From NCBI RefSeq assembly GCF_000063445.1, contig NC_009464.1:1302001-1366000 (forward strand): a stretch of DNA of 64,000 nt. Reading direction: 5' to 3'. Source of the stretch: Methanocella arvoryzae MRE50. GTDB taxonomy: Archaea; Halobacteriota; Methanocellia; Methanocellales; Methanocellaceae. Position numbers and translations under genes: made by a program. Positions 52,003-61,802 of this stretch are shown piece after piece; within the stretch, counting starts at the first letter, position 1, and each line of letters starts with the position of its first letter. The notes beneath the pieces are model-generated. The model saw only the letters and a program-made list of their open reading frames with translations, was not told the DNA's origin and did not search any database.

Positions 52003-53022
52003 TCAGGTGGGGCTTAAGATCGCACAGCCCCATCCAAGGCCCCGGTATGTCTCATACCCCGGTGTCCGGGCGAAGGCTACCATAATTTTCTTGCGGTCCG
52101 CCGTTTCGATGGTGAAGCCCTTCTCGCCTTTCAACGCCCGCCGGACTCCTTCCAGGCCGGCGACGTTTTCGGCCAGGATGCCTTTTCCGTCGCTGGAGGC
52201 AATCACATAACCATCCCTGTTGAACAGTAAAATCCTGGAGTTTTTCTTTTCTTCTTCGGATAGCCTTACGTTCTTCACAATGTAGTCCGCCTGGGCCCAG
52301 TCGAAGACTACCGCCAGCACTCCGATCACTTTACCGTAAGTTTCCCCGCCCTCTCTGACGGCAGCAGAGTAGATGACTGCCAAATCTCCCGTGAGCGGGC
52401 ATTTTTCTACGTCCTGGACGAAGTACTCGTTGCCTGTCGAAGTTGCCATGGCGCCCTGAAACCATGATCTGCCCGACACGTCCGTATCGCAGAGGCTGTA
52501 CCTGTCTGGCTTACCGTTAGCGATGATCCTGCCATTTACGTCCGCCAGAATCAGCTCTTTGTAGATGGTGTAGTTTTTTAGGATGACGCCCATCCGGCTT
52601 ACTGCAACCCGGCGTCTGTGTTCATCCCCGGATGACCGGCAGGCATCGACGAACGCGGCCTCCGTGGCCCACCACCTGACGTCGGCAGTCCGCTCGTACA
52701 GGTTACGGTCCAGTACCTCGATGGCGTTGAATGCGAGGTCGCTGAGCCTGTTGCCCCTGGCCTGGGTCTCCGTGGCGGATATTTCCTGCTCCGTAATGGT
52801 GATCTCCGAATCGAGCTTCTCGGCGATAACCTGTACCCTGTCGCTGAGGGTCTTCATTTCCTCCGCCACCACGGCGAATGTCTTCCCGGAAGCGCCTGCT
52901 CTGGCCGCCTCTATCCGGGCGTTGAGAGACAGGAGCTTGACGGAATCGTTGATCTGCCTTATCGCATTTAAGCCCTCTCTCATCTTACTTGTGGCTTTAT
53001 TTGAATAATCCGGTGATGCCAT
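52003..53022 (-). CDS. Soluble chemoreceptor-like protein: MCP tip followed by Cache domain
   Basis: The ATG at 53022 lies about 25 bases after a TATA-like sequence (about 53043-53053), so a leaderless start is preferred (339 residues); the frame is open to 53103. Residues 30-62 contain the conserved chemoreceptor hairpin tip (VKLLSLNARIEAARAGASGKTFAVVAEEMKTLSDRVQ). The helical bundle is short. A Cache-type sensor domain follows (GRSWFQGAMATSTGNEYFVQDVEKCPLTGDLAVIYSAAVRE, RILLFNRDGYVIASSDGKG). No membrane segment is present and domain order is reversed from normal receptors. Signal unknown. Confidence 0.8.
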   Translation of the reverse strand: MASPDYSNKATSKMREGLNAIRQINDSVKLLSLNARIEAARAGASGKTFAVVAEEMKTLSDRVQVIAEKLDSEITITEQEISATETQARGNRLSDLAFNAIEVLDRNLYERTADVRWWATEAAFVDACRSSGDEHRRRVAVSRMGVILKNYTIYKELILADVNGRIIANGKPDRYSLCDTDVSGRSWFQGAMATSTGNEYFVQDVEKCPLTGDLAVIYSAAVREGGETYGKVIGVLAVVFDWAQADYIVKNVRLSEEEKKNSRILLFNRDGYVIASSDGKGILAENVAGLEGVRRALKGEKGFTIETADRKKIMVAFARTPGYETYRGLGWGCAILSPT

Positions 53023-53167
53023 CGTCTTATCGCCTGGTAGGCAAGTATATTCCGTCTCATTACTTAAGTATTTTCTTACACTATTGAAAATCCTGAATGG
53101 CAATGATTCGGAAGAGGTCTCGGACTGAGCTTTAAGTACCCGTTAAAAAAAGAAAGTGGTGGAGCTT

Positions 53168-55999
53168 TCACTCCACCTTGAGCTTGTTCACTTCGGTCTT
53201 GAGCTCTTCGGCCATCTTCAGCACCTGCTGGGCGATGTTGGCCGTCTCCTCCATGGTGGAGGTGCTCTCCTCCGCGGAGGCGCTGACCTCTTCCGTCGAC
53301 GCGGCGCTCTCTTCGACCACGGCGCTGATCTGCTCGATGGCTCTGGCGATCTCCATGGTGCTGCTCACCTGCTTCTCTGTCGCGGTCGAGACGTTCAGGG
53401 CGACTTCCGCCACCTCGTCGACCAGCCGGGAGATCTCTTCCACCGACTTAAGGGCTTTCGCCACCACATCGCTGCCGCTGGCCACCTCCGCAGTGCCCTT
53501 GTCCATGGACATGACCGCCCGGTCAGTCTGTTCTCTGATCTGGCTGATCAAGTCGCTGATCTGGCTTGTGGACTTAGCCGAGTCTTCCGCCAGCTTGCGG
53601 ACTTCTTCCGCGACGACGGCGAAGCCTCTGCCCGCCTCCCCGGCCCTGGCCGCCTCGATGGCGGCGTTTAATGCGAGGAGGTTGGTCTGGCTGGCGATGC
53701 TGTTGATCACGTCGACGATCTTGCCGATCTGTTTCGATTTTTCGCCCAGGTCCTTGATGATGGCCGCCGAGTCGTCCACAGAAACCCGGATGTCCGCCAT
53801 CTTGTGCATGGCCAGCTTGGAGGCCTCGTCGACCTTCTTCGTGGCCTCGCTGGCCTCCTTCATCTTATTCGAAGCCGTCTGGGCGCCCTTCGAGACGTCC
53901 CTGGCGTCGGTCGAGATGGTCTGGATGAGGGAGCTGATATTCTCGACTTCTTTCGCCTGGCTCTGGCTGCCCGCCGCTATCTGGGTGATGCTCTCGCTGA
54001 TCTGCCGGGAGGAGACCATGGCCTGGCCGGCCGCCTCGCTGGAGTGCTGGGCCGCGGCGGCCACCCGCCCGGCGACGTCGTTGACCGTCCTGATAATGGC
54101 CTTCAGGTTTTCCTGGGCTTCCTGCTGCCTGGTGATGTCATTGGCGATGAAGCTCACCCCGATGATCTTGCCGCTCAGGTCTCTCATCGCCGACATGTCG
54201 AGGCGGATAGGTATCGCCTTGCCGCTTCTGACGATCACCATGACGTCTTCTACGCCTATCAGGTCCTGTCCCGTCGACAGGACCGACCGGGGCGCGTCTG
54301 GCCGGACCTTCAGGCTGACCAGGTCCGAGATCGGTTTATCCTTGCATTCGGCCAGCTTCGTGCCGAGGTACTGCTCGGCGGCGTCGTTGAGGTACTCGAT
54401 CTGGAACTTCGAGTTCAGCACCAGGTGGATCGCCTTGATCGACTTGAGGATAGACTCGCTGTATACTGCTTTCTCCTGGGCTTCCTTCTGGGCTTCCCTG
54501 ATCTTCTGCTGGTCGGCCCTCTCCCTGGTGATGTCCTTGAAGAGCTCCATGCCGCCGATGATCCTGCCGTGGTTGTCGTAGATGGGCGAAGCGTTGCCCC
54601 TGATCCAGACTTCGCTGCCGTCGGCCGCCTTTACGGTCGTTTCGAAGTTGTTGACCGGCTCCTTCCTCTTCCAGCACTCCAGCACGGCGCAGTTCGTCCT
54701 GCAGGCAGGGCTGGTATATACATCGTAGCACTTCTTGCCGATGACGGCCTTCGGGTCCACGCCGATCGCCTTCGCGGCCACGTCGTTCATGTACGTGATG
54801 TTCCGCTCGTTATCGTACACCGACATCGGATCGTTGATCGCCTTCAGGATCGACTCGTTGAAGGCAATACGCTCCTTGATGTTAGCCACCATCTTGGTGA
54901 TGGCCTCAGTGAGCTGGCCTACCTCGCCGCCCTTTGCTCCGGTTTCCATAGAAGCGTCGAGGTTGCCTGCTGCCACGCTGTCGGCCGCCTTGACCAGCCT
55001 CTTGATTGGCCCGGTAATCCTCCTGACAATGATGAAGCCCACGCCGATCGATGCGATCGTCAGGATCACGCCTATAATGATCGCATTCATGTTCGAGTTG
55101 TTGATCTGGCTCTGCATGGCACGGATGTCGTACCCCACGAAGAGCATGCCGACGACCTTATCCTCGCCGTTTTTGACCGGCACGTACCGGACCATCATGG
55201 GAATGCCGTTGACCGTCAGCAGGTCCTCGAACGTCTCGCCTTTGTCCAGGACTCTGGCCGCTACCTCGGGGCTGGATTTGGTGCCCACGATACGGTTTCC
55301 GCTGGCGTCTTTCAGGTTCGTGCAGACCCGGACGTCGCCCTGGAATAGCGTCGAGTAGCCCTCGGACGCCTCGCCTACCTGATCGACCAGCTCGTTCTGG
55401 TTGTTCTGCAGGTCTGCGGTGTACAGGGCGCCGATGATCGCTCCGCTCTCATCCTTGATCGGGACGCAGCTGACGATACCCAGGCCTTCCTGTGTCTTGG
55501 TGGCTGCTATGTAGCTGTCCAGGCCGTTGTTCTTAATCGCGGCCGCCGAAATGAGGTCCATCTCGTTCGTCCTGGTGCCCTTCAGCGCCGCCGCGACTTC
55601 GACTTCGCTCATCTTATCGCCGCTCACGTCGTTCGACGCCCTGGCCAGCACGGCAGCCTCGGTGTTGGTAACTGTTACCATGTTGAACTCGGGGTAGTCT
55701 TTCTGATACCTGTCGACTATGGCTTTGATCGCCTTTCTGTCATCCTTTTTGACGGCTGCGATCAGGCCGGGGTCGAGGGCCATCTTGTCTGTGATGAGCC
55801 CGTCTTCCACGACGACTCCGTCGATCGTCTTGGCGGCGATGGCAGCCGAATCGTCTATCTTATCCTTATATACGCTGGACTCTATTCCGGTCAGCGTCAT
55901 GTTGTTGGCGAGCGTCAGGATCACGACCGGCACGATCGCCACAATTAGAATGAATACCAGTAGCTGAACTGATATGCTCCTTAAGTCAATTTTCACCAT
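53168..55999 (-). CDS. Methyl-accepting chemotaxis-type receptor: Cache, HAMP, PAS, PAS, signalling domain
   Basis: The ATG at 55999 is preceded by GGTGA with good spacing (943 residues). The order is a membrane helix (about 10-30) and an extracellular Cache domain to about 295 ([34 protein letters not shown]). A second helix (about 303-325), HAMP ([22 protein letters not shown]) and two PAS domains (about 385-500, 515-630) follow. The signalling bundle has tip [35 protein letters not shown]. It would signal through CheA/CheW, not encoded in this window. An 8-bp inverted repeat (CGATCAGC / GCTGATCG, 56021-56065) lies in its leader. Confidence 0.93.
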   Translation of the reverse strand: MVKIDLRSISVQLLVFILIVAIVPVVILTLANNMTLTGIESSVYKDKIDDSAAIAAKTIDGVVVEDGLITDKMALDPGLIAAVKKDDRKAIKAIVDRYQKDYPEFNMVTVTNTEAAVLARASNDVSGDKMSEVEVAAALKGTRTNEMDLISAAAIKNNGLDSYIAATKTQEGLGIVSCVPIKDESGAIIGALYTADLQNNQNELVDQVGEASEGYSTLFQGDVRVCTNLKDASGNRIVGTKSSPEVAARVLDKGETFEDLLTVNGIPMMVRYVPVKNGEDKVVGMLFVGYDIRAMQSQINNSNMNAIIIGVILTIASIGVGFIIVRRITGPIKRLVKAADSVAAGNLDASMETGAKGGEVGQLTEAITKMVANIKERIAFNESILKAINDPMSVYDNERNITYMNDVAAKAIGVDPKAVIGKKCYDVYTSPACRTNCAVLECWKRKEPVNNFETTVKAADGSEVWIRGNASPIYDNHGRIIGGMELFKDITRERADQQKIREAQKEAQEKAVYSESILKSIKAIHLVLNSKFQIEYLNDAAEQYLGTKLAECKDKPISDLVSLKVRPDAPRSVLSTGQDLIGVEDVMVIVRSGKAIPIRLDMSAMRDLSGKIIGVSFIANDITRQQEAQENLKAIIRTVNDVAGRVAAAAQHSSEAAGQAMVSSRQISESITQIAAGSQSQAKEVENISSLIQTISTDARDVSKGAQTASNKMKEASEATKKVDEASKLAMHKMADIRVSVDDSAAIIKDLGEKSKQIGKIVDVINSIASQTNLLALNAAIEAARAGEAGRGFAVVAEEVRKLAEDSAKSTSQISDLISQIREQTDRAVMSMDKGTAEVASGSDVVAKALKSVEEISRLVDEVAEVALNVSTATEKQVSSTMEIARAIEQISAVVEESAASTEEVSASAEESTSTMEETANIAQQVLKMAEELKTEVNKLKVE

Positions 56000-56223
56000 A
56001 CTATTCACCCACACTGTCAACGATCAGCCGATTGCTTTAAACAGCAACACTCATTCAGCTGATCGTTTAATATTTGGTCGTTTCACGGTGTTAAGCTTAA
56101 TAATTTTGTTATTTATTGGGATATCCAAAAAAAGGATTACAAAAAGGGTATTAGAGCTTGTTTAAGCCGTAAATACGGTTGTTAGCAGGTGTTCTACTAT
56201 GGTATATGCGCTGTAAAGCAGGA

Positions 56224-56568
56224 TCAGAATCGGTCGTCGAGGACCGGAAGCAGACTGTGGATGACCTTTCCCTTCGGAGTCAGCGAGTAAATCAGGTAAC
56301 TGCCGTCCTTGTCCGAGGAGATCAGGCCGGTATCCTTGAGCTGCTTCAGGTGGTAGGACAAAGTGGAGTACTGAAGCCCGGTCAGGTCCACAAGCACGCA
56401 GACGCAAAGCTCCCGCTGCCGGAGCGCCTCGAGGATCTTGATCCTGACAGGGTCGGCGATAGCTTTGCATACTTCTGCCGCTACCTTACTGTTTTTAGCT
56501 TTGATCTTCTCCAGCGCTTCCTTTTCAGCCTCAGTCAGCGGGTACGGGTTTACAGGTAACTCTTCCAT
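56224..56568 (-). CDS. arsR: ArsR-family transcriptional regulator
   Basis: The 114-residue winged-helix protein has ADPVRIKILEALRQRELCVCVLVDLTGLQYSTLSYHLKQLKDTGLISSDKDGSYLIYSLT. ELCVC at the start of the recognition region is the classic As(III)/Sb(III)-binding motif of ArsR. It represses metalloid-resistance genes and releases DNA on binding the ion. It is the last gene of the operon that starts at 59329 and probably controls it, an arrangement permitting autoregulation. An HTH-only regulator for another soft metal is possible but less likely. Confidence 0.88.
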   Translation of the reverse strand: MEELPVNPYPLTEAEKEALEKIKAKNSKVAAEVCKAIADPVRIKILEALRQRELCVCVLVDLTGLQYSTLSYHLKQLKDTGLISSDKDGSYLIYSLTPKGKVIHSLLPVLDDRF

Positions 56569-56576
56569 TACTTCTC

Positions 56577-56642
56577 CTATTTGGTGCAGTCAAAGCACTC
56601 TGTCTTGTCCTTGACGCTACAAGCACATCCTTCCATCGCCAT
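56577..56642 (-). CDS. 21-residue Cys-rich peptide in the arsenic-type operon
   Basis: Between the thioredoxin and ArsR genes, on the same strand, a short frame encodes MAMEGCACSVKDKTECFDC followed by TK and a stop. It has a CxC and a CxxC motif in 21 residues, which would suit binding a soft metal. No Shine-Dalgarno site stands out. Its placement 8 bases before the ArsR start and 15 bases after the thioredoxin stop supports its being a real cistron. It was not recognised as a known family. Confidence 0.45.
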   Translation of the reverse strand: MAMEGCACSVKDKTECFDCTK

Positions 56643-56657
56643 CTTTCACTCTCTCGC

Positions 56658-56906
56658 TCACATCTTTGCTTTGATCCACTTCTTGATCTCGTCGCCAGAG
56701 GGCACTCTGCCCATGGACTTGACCTCGCCGTCCACCGCTAAGCCGGGTGTGGCGAGGATGCCAGCCTCGACGATCTCGTCGATGTCGCTGACTTTAACTA
56801 CCTCGGCGCTCACGCCGAGCTCTTTTACCGCATCTTTGGCCGCCTTCTCCAGCATGCTGCACTTGGCGCAGCCTGTGCCATATACTTGAAGCTTCATCAC
56901 TTTCAC
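56658..56906 (-). CDS. Small thioredoxin-like protein (redox-active disulfide type)
   Basis: The 82-residue protein has the TM0996/MTH895-type pattern: KLQVYGTGCAKCSMLEKAAKDAVKELG with active-site CxxC, then VSDIDEIVEAGILATPGLAVDGEVKSMGRVPSGDEI including the cis-Pro. Such small thioredoxins reduce disulfides. In arsenic and permease operons they are thought to supply thiol reduction or pass the metalloid to the permease. The second ATG (codon 4) is an alternative start. It follows the permease gene by 31 bases. Confidence 0.9.
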   Translation of the reverse strand: MKVMKLQVYGTGCAKCSMLEKAAKDAVKELGVSAEVVKVSDIDEIVEAGILATPGLAVDGEVKSMGRVPSGDEIKKWIKAKM

Positions 56907-56937
56907 CTAACCTTATCTGCTTTTACACTATCTGTCA

Positions 56938-58017
56938 TTAAATTATCGCGGCGAAGATGGCGCCGCATATGATGGCCATCAGGATGACCAGCCCTATGTA
57001 GGTCAGGCCTCTCTTTTTGCCCATGATGCTGGTGATGACTATCATGCTCGGCAGGCTCAGCGCGGGGCCCGCCAGCAGCATTGCCAGCGCCGGACCTTTG
57101 CCCATGCCTTCGGCCATCAGCAGCCCCACGATGGGCACCTCCGTCAGCGTCGAGAAGTACATTAGCGCACCCGAGACTGAAGCGACGGTAATGGAGGGCA
57201 GGCTGTCGCCGCCTACGAATGCCTGGATGTAGCTCGTGGGGATCAGGTAGATGATGATGGCCGCGAAGAACACGCCTGCGATGAGCAGCGGGAAGATCTT
57301 CTTTACCAGGAACCAGGTCTCGTTCATCCACGCCGAGAGCTCGGCTCTGCTGTACCACTTATACGAGGTATAGGCAGTAGCAGCGACCAGGGCCGCGAGT
57401 ACAGGCCCCTTTATCAGCCAGTCGATAGCCCATCCTCCGAACACGAGGATGACGACCAGCAGCAGGAAAGTCAGGGGTGTCCGGTACTTGAAGCTCTCGG
57501 TGCCGCCGTCCTGGGAGGTCATGACGAACGGCATCTTCTTCTGGCCTTTCAGCTCTTCGGTAAGCTTCTTCTGGAACAGTATGGCCATGATGGCCCCGAT
57601 GACGATTGAAAGCGTCACCGCAAAGAACGCCCTCGCGATGCCGATGTCGTAGCCCAGCTGCTGGGCCGAGTAGACGATCGCCAGCACGTTGATGGCGGGC
57701 GCCGAGAACAGGAAAGCCGTCGCAGGCCCAATCCCTGCGCCACGCTTGTAGATGCCGGTAAACAGCGGCAGCACCGTACAGGAGCAGACCGCCAGCAGCA
57801 CGCCGCTGACCGCGGCGACGCCGTAAGATACGACCTTGCTAGCGTCGGGGCCTAAGAACTTCAGCACCGACTCCTTAGAAAATAGCGCAGCTATGGCGCC
57901 GGCTAAGAAGAACGCGGGAACGAGGCAAAAGAGTACGTGCAGCGAGATGTACTCGAACACGGCGGCAATACCCACATTGATAAGCGTTAACCCGAAGTTA
58001 ACGAGGCTTTCCACCAT
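56938..58017 (-). CDS. DUF318/ArsP-type permease
   Basis: The 359 residues have about eight to ten membrane segments, with the family motif LLAVCSCTVLPLFTGIYKRGAGIGPATAFLFSAPAINVLAIVYS and a second YFSTLTEVPIVGLLMAEGMGKGPALAMLLAGPALSLPS. Members export organoarsenicals or other soft compounds (ArsP) or act in redox-linked metal export. Neighbouring ArsR, thioredoxin, CcdA-like and ArsF-like genes support metalloid export. An internal promoter is likely: on the minus strand GATTATATACAAGG lies at about 58044-58057, 30-40 bases upstream of the start. Confidence 0.88.
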   Translation of the reverse strand: MVESLVNFGLTLINVGIAAVFEYISLHVLFCLVPAFFLAGAIAALFSKESVLKFLGPDASKVVSYGVAAVSGVLLAVCSCTVLPLFTGIYKRGAGIGPATAFLFSAPAINVLAIVYSAQQLGYDIGIARAFFAVTLSIVIGAIMAILFQKKLTEELKGQKKMPFVMTSQDGGTESFKYRTPLTFLLLVVILVFGGWAIDWLIKGPVLAALVAATAYTSYKWYSRAELSAWMNETWFLVKKIFPLLIAGVFFAAIIIYLIPTSYIQAFVGGDSLPSITVASVSGALMYFSTLTEVPIVGLLMAEGMGKGPALAMLLAGPALSLPSMIVITSIMGKKRGLTYIGLVILMAIICGAIFAAII

Positions 58018-58119
58018 ACTATCACATTTCTAATATTATGGAAATACCTTGTATATAATCCTTTTCGAATTTTTTTGAAATGAAAAATTCTAAATGATTT
58101 TACTACCCGGCGTTTTCGT

Positions 58120-58842
58120 CTACGATAGTCCGGCTATCGATAGCAGGTACGTGATCGTGAGGTACAGCCCGTACAGCAGGAAGCCTGCCCCGAGCACTTT
58201 CCTCACGTACGGCTCGACTTTCACGATCCTGGCGACGTAAGCCCGGGCGAACGTGGCGCTCACTCCCAGCAGTATGGCGAAGATCAGCACGGGCAGGCCG
58301 GTGCCGATGCCGAACAGCAGCGGGTAGCTGACTCCGACGTAGCTCGACTCCAGCGCGAGCGGTACCAGCAGCCCGAAGAACATCACTGCAGTGTATGGGC
58401 AAAAGGCCAGTGCAAAAATGACTCCGAGGAAAAAGGATCCGGCTACTCCTCGTTTCGACAGCTCGAGCCCGTACTTCGCCTTGAGGCTGTCGCCGACGGA
58501 AATATTTGGCTTTACCAGCTCCAGCATCACGACTCCTACGAGGATCAGTATCGGCCCTAGGATGATCTTTTCGTAATCCTGCAGCACTGGTGCACTGTCC
58601 ATCACCGCCGACCCGAAGGCGTAGATGAGCAGCCCAATACTACCGTAGGTTGCCGCCCTCCCTAGTGTGTACAGCGTGCCAGCCAGCACTGTATCCCTGG
58701 AGCTCAAAAATTTGGAAGATACATACGCTATCGCTGTCACGTTCGCCGATAGCGGACAGGGCCCTATCGCTGTCACCAGGCCGATGGCAAACGCGTACAG
58801 CAGCGGAAATTCCCTGACTGCGGTGAGCGCTGAGAGATCCAT
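58120..58842 (-). CDS. CcdA-like thiol-electron transporter
   Basis: The 240-residue six-helix protein has two symmetrically placed Cys in GPCPLSANVTAIAYVSSKFL and FALAFCPYTAVMFFGLLVP, the CcdA/DsbD pattern for carrying electrons across the membrane. The start is one base after the ArsF-like stop codon. It would deliver reducing equivalents from cytoplasmic thioredoxin to an extracytoplasmic thiol protein, probably the adjacent ArsF-like protein. The family also includes TauE/SafE-like exporters, but the paired Cys favour CcdA. Confidence 0.85.
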   Translation of the reverse strand: MDLSALTAVREFPLLYAFAIGLVTAIGPCPLSANVTAIAYVSSKFLSSRDTVLAGTLYTLGRAATYGSIGLLIYAFGSAVMDSAPVLQDYEKIILGPILILVGVVMLELVKPNISVGDSLKAKYGLELSKRGVAGSFFLGVIFALAFCPYTAVMFFGLLVPLALESSYVGVSYPLLFGIGTGLPVLIFAILLGVSATFARAYVARIVKVEPYVRKVLGAGFLLYGLYLTITYLLSIAGLS

Positions 58843-58843
58843 A

Positions 58844-59329
58844 CTACCGGCCCAGCTCTTTGTCGATGACTGTCTTCAGGTATTTTACGTACGCGTCCCT
58901 GTCGCTGACGTAGGACCAGATCTCCGGCACGTCTTTCACGTTTTCCTGGCCTCCCGCAGCCGTCCTGATCTTCAGCCCCTGCACCTTGACGTTATACTTA
59001 TCTGCCGTCGCCTTATCCTGCTGGTAGTCGATGCTCCGGATAGAGATCTCACCTGACTCTACCTCGTCCTTATAGTATTGATCGAGTGTCTCCCGGGCGT
59101 ACTGCTCGGCGTTATTGCAGGAGGTACAACGATCCGTCCTGTGGAAGTACAGCAGTTCCACAATACCGGGCCCGCTGCCGGCGTCCACTGATTCTACTAC
59201 GGCAGCGGCCGGCTGGTCAGCTGCTAGCGTGACATATCCCGCCTGCACCAATCCAAAAGCTATCGCTACTACGATCACTAGCATACCGGCTGCGATCGCC
59301 AGCAGCCCCATCTTCCATGCGCTCTTCAT
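58844..59329 (-). CDS. ArsF-like extracytoplasmic thioredoxin-fold protein
   Basis: The 161-residue protein begins with a signal-anchor helix (LLAIAAGMLVIVVAIAFGLVQAGYV). A thioredoxin-like domain follows with a CxxC motif (LYFHRTDRCTSCNNAEQYARETLDQYYKDEVESGEISIRSIDY), as in proteins annotated as ArsF / nitrophenyl nitroreductase subunit family. It is the first gene of the operon. Its CxxC could be kept reduced by the CcdA-like protein. AT-rich promoter-like DNA (AATTATAATAATAC on the minus strand, about 59371-59384) lies upstream. Confidence 0.8.
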   Translation of the reverse strand: MKSAWKMGLLAIAAGMLVIVVAIAFGLVQAGYVTLAADQPAAAVVESVDAGSGPGIVELLYFHRTDRCTSCNNAEQYARETLDQYYKDEVESGEISIRSIDYQQDKATADKYNVKVQGLKIRTAAGGQENVKDVPEIWSYVSDRDAYVKYLKTVIDKELGR

Positions 59330-59676
59330 GACAACCAGATGAATATTTTTTTGTCATAAAGTTAAAAAAAGTATTATTATAATTACCGGTCACCGGGCAG
59401 AAAAATCGACTTTTAATTATTTTGAACTAATGTCGGGCAGAATCTAGCGGCACCTGTCATCGCATCGGCCCGCACCAGGGTCACAGGTGTATGGCCAGAG
59501 CATCCTGGGGCCCACGGAATGGTCAGAGGTGCTATAGTCCATTATTCGAGAAAACTTGAAATATTATCCTTACTACATATGATATATTCTAAACCTGGAG
59601 CCGGGAGAATATTCACTGGCACTGCTGTCGGGTGTGAATAGTACTTTCGGAAGCCGGGCGAGACACGGGACTGATA
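59330..59676. other. Divergent intergenic region between the two arsenic-related operons
   Basis: The left end is AT-rich and carries the promoter of the ArsF-like gene. The right end has box A-like ATGATATATTC (about 59579-59589) for the phosphoesterase-ACR3 pair. Frames in between lack family features. No gene is supported. Confidence 0.45.
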
Positions 59677-59679
59677 GTG

Positions 59680-60372
59680 ATGAAACTGCTGCTCATCTCT
59701 GACCTTCACGGAAACCTCGAGGCCCTGAACGCCGTCCTCGGGAACGTCATCTATGACCGGGCCGTCTGCATGGGAGACCTGGTGGACTACGGGCCCGACC
59801 CCGGTGCTGTCATCGACTGGGTAAGGAAGAACGACGTGCCTGTCATCCGGGGCAACCACGACAACGCGGTCGGCTTCATGGTCGACTGCGGGTGCGGCTA
59901 CAAGTACAAGCACCTGTCCGTTGCCACCCGGGAGTACACCTGGAAGGTCCTCTCCGACGCCGACATGGAGTTCCTGCGGGGGCTGCCTCTGAGCCGGGAC
60001 CTGGAGATCGACGGACTGAAGTTAAAGATGGTGCACGGCAGCCCCGAGTCCTTCTTCGACTACCTGTACCCGGACATCGCGCCCGAAAAGCTGGCCGAGT
60101 ATACCGCAGGCATAACCAGCGACTACCTGCTGACGGGACACACCCACTTTCCAGCGGTGCTGAAAGCTCCGACAACTACTGTGCTCAACCCGGGCAGCGT
60201 GGGGCAGCCGAGAGATAAGGACTGGCGGGCGTCGTGCATGGTGCTCGACACGGCGACCAGAACGCAGGAAATAAGACGCATAACTTACGATATTGATGCA
60301 ACCTGCAGAAAAATAGAGCAGAGCATGCCCCTTGCTGACGAGCTGACGACGATCCTGCGCAGGGGTTACTGA
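59680..60372 (+). CDS. Metallophosphoesterase (YfcE/MJ0936-like)
   Basis: The 230 residues contain all calcineurin-like metal-site motifs: LISDLHGNLEAL (DxH), CMGDLVDYGPDP (GDxxDYG), IRGNHDNAV (GNHD), MVHGSPES and LTGHTHFPAV (GHTH). It hydrolyses phosphodiesters or phosphomonoesters, with two metal ions, in the cytoplasm. A GTG one codon earlier (59677) is an alternative start. It is 12 bases upstream of the ACR3 gene, so co-transcription is likely. A link to arsenate or phosphate metabolism is plausible but unproven. Confidence 0.9.
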   Translation: MKLLLISDLHGNLEALNAVLGNVIYDRAVCMGDLVDYGPDPGAVIDWVRKNDVPVIRGNHDNAVGFMVDCGCGYKYKHLSVATREYTWKVLSDADMEFLRGLPLSRDLEIDGLKLKMVHGSPESFFDYLYPDIAPEKLAEYTAGITSDYLLTGHTHFPAVLKAPTTTVLNPGSVGQPRDKDWRASCMVLDTATRTQEIRRITYDIDATCRKIEQSMPLADELTTILRRGY

Positions 60373-60384
60373 GGAGCATATAGC

Positions 60385-61437
60385 ATGACAGAAGCGGTGA
60401 CACCGAGGCTTTCTTTCCTGGACAGGTACCTCACAGTCTGGATTTTCCTGGCCATGGCGCTGGGAGTCGGGCTGGGCTATTTTTACCCGGCCTTCGCTAA
60501 CTACCTGAACAGCCTGTCGTGGGGCACCACGTCGATACCCATCGCAATAGGCCTGATCGTGATGATGTACCCGCCCCTGGCGAGGGTCAAGTACGAGGAG
60601 ATCGGCAAGGTCTTCCGCAACGTCAAAGTCATGGCGCTGTCGCTGGCCCAGAACTGGATCATCGGCCCTGCCCTCATGTTCATCCTCGCGGCGCTGCTGC
60701 TCCGGGACTTCCCTGAATATGCCGCCGGCCTCATCCTCATCGGCATAGCCCGGTGCATCGCGATGGTCATCGTGTGGAACAAGCTCGCCTGCGGCGACGA
60801 GGAGTACGCTGCCGCGCTGGTGGCGCTGAACTCGGTGTTCCAGGTGTTCTTCTACTCTATCTACGCTTACGTGCTCATCACTCTTGTCCCGTCCTGGATA
60901 GGCATGCAGAGCATGGTAGTCGACATCTCCGTGATACAGGTGGCCGAATCGGTCGCCATATACCTCGGCATACCCTTCGTTGCCGGGTTCTTTACCCGGA
61001 TACTGGTCAGGCCGAGGATGGGCGCCGAGTGGTACGATAAAAAGTTCATCCCGGCCATCAGCCCGATCACCCTGGTAGCTTTGCTGTTCACCATCGTGGT
61101 CATGTTCTCCCTCCAGGGCCACTTCATCATCACCAACCCGTTCGACGTCGTGAGAATTGCCATACCCCTGATCATCTACTTCATCGTGATGTTCGTGGTG
61201 TCGTTCTTCATCTCCAAACAGCTGAACGTGGAGTACGGGCAGTCCTGCACGCTGTCGTTCACCGCCGCCAGCAACAACTTCGAACTCGCCATAGCCGTCG
61301 CCGTCGGCGTCTTCGGCATCACCTCCGGCCAGGCCTTCGCCGCCGTCATCGGGCCTTTAATCGAGGTGCCGGTCATGATCGCTCTGGTGAACGTGGCCCT
61401 CCGGTGGAGGCAGAAGCACTTCGGGCTGAAAAGCTAA
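60385..61437 (+). CDS. ACR3-family arsenite efflux transporter
   Basis: The 350-residue, ten-helix protein has the ACR3 signatures: [44 protein letters not shown], and the transport-site helix [32 protein letters not shown] with the conserved Cys. [20 protein letters not shown] completes the pattern. It extrudes As(III) from the cytoplasm, driven by the proton motive force. It is divergent from the ArsR-bearing operon, so both may respond to the same regulator. No arsenate reductase gene is in view. Confidence 0.95.
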   Translation: MTEAVTPRLSFLDRYLTVWIFLAMALGVGLGYFYPAFANYLNSLSWGTTSIPIAIGLIVMMYPPLARVKYEEIGKVFRNVKVMALSLAQNWIIGPALMFILAALLLRDFPEYAAGLILIGIARCIAMVIVWNKLACGDEEYAAALVALNSVFQVFFYSIYAYVLITLVPSWIGMQSMVVDISVIQVAESVAIYLGIPFVAGFFTRILVRPRMGAEWYDKKFIPAISPITLVALLFTIVVMFSLQGHFIITNPFDVVRIAIPLIIYFIVMFVVSFFISKQLNVEYGQSCTLSFTAASNNFELAIAVAVGVFGITSGQAFAAVIGPLIEVPVMIALVNVALRWRQKHFGLKS

Positions 61438-61477
61438 TCGAGCCGGCGAGAACAATTGTGGCAGCATAGGAACTATT

Positions 61478-61691
61478 AACCACAACGGCACTACGGCACG
61501 GCGATTGGTAACCACAACGGCACTACGGCACGGCGATTGGTAACCACAACGGCACTACGGCACGGCGATTGGTAACCACAACGGCACTACGGCACGGCGA
61601 TTGGTAACCACAACGGCACTACGGCACGGCGATTGGTAACCACAACGGCACTACGGCACGGCGATTGGTAACCACAACGGCACTACGGCAC
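61478..61691. repeat. 32-bp tandem repeat array
   Basis: Six identical 32-bp units (each starting AACCACAACGGCACTACGGC) run at 61478-61669, followed by a 22-bp partial unit. Related sequence occurs inverted at about 61840-61893 (GTCGTTGTGCCGTTGTGGTT twice). The perfect identity implies recent expansion. It is non-coding and has no variable spacers, so it is not a CRISPR array. Confidence 0.9.
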
Positions 61692-61714
61692 AAAGACCTA
61701 CAGAAATAGTGTGA

Positions 61715-61802
61715 GTGTGTCCGGATTTTGCTATGAAATTCTGACCGACCCTTTTGACGCAACGAGGTCGGTCAGAACTTTATAGCAAATAAGTGGACAC
61801 AC
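61715..61802. repeat. Long perfect-ended hairpin element
   Basis: The left arm (61715-61750; GTGTGTCC...TTCTGACCGACC) pairs with the right arm (61766-61802; GGTCGGTCAGAA...GGACACAC) with few mismatches and a 15-base loop. The 88-bp element sits between the 32-bp array and its inverted relatives. It resembles a miniature inverted-repeat element with no coding capacity. Confidence 0.65.

Noticed and set aside
61478-61691. CRISPR array
   Set aside because: Units are identical 32-bp tandem repeats with no spacers between them, and no cas genes are in the window.
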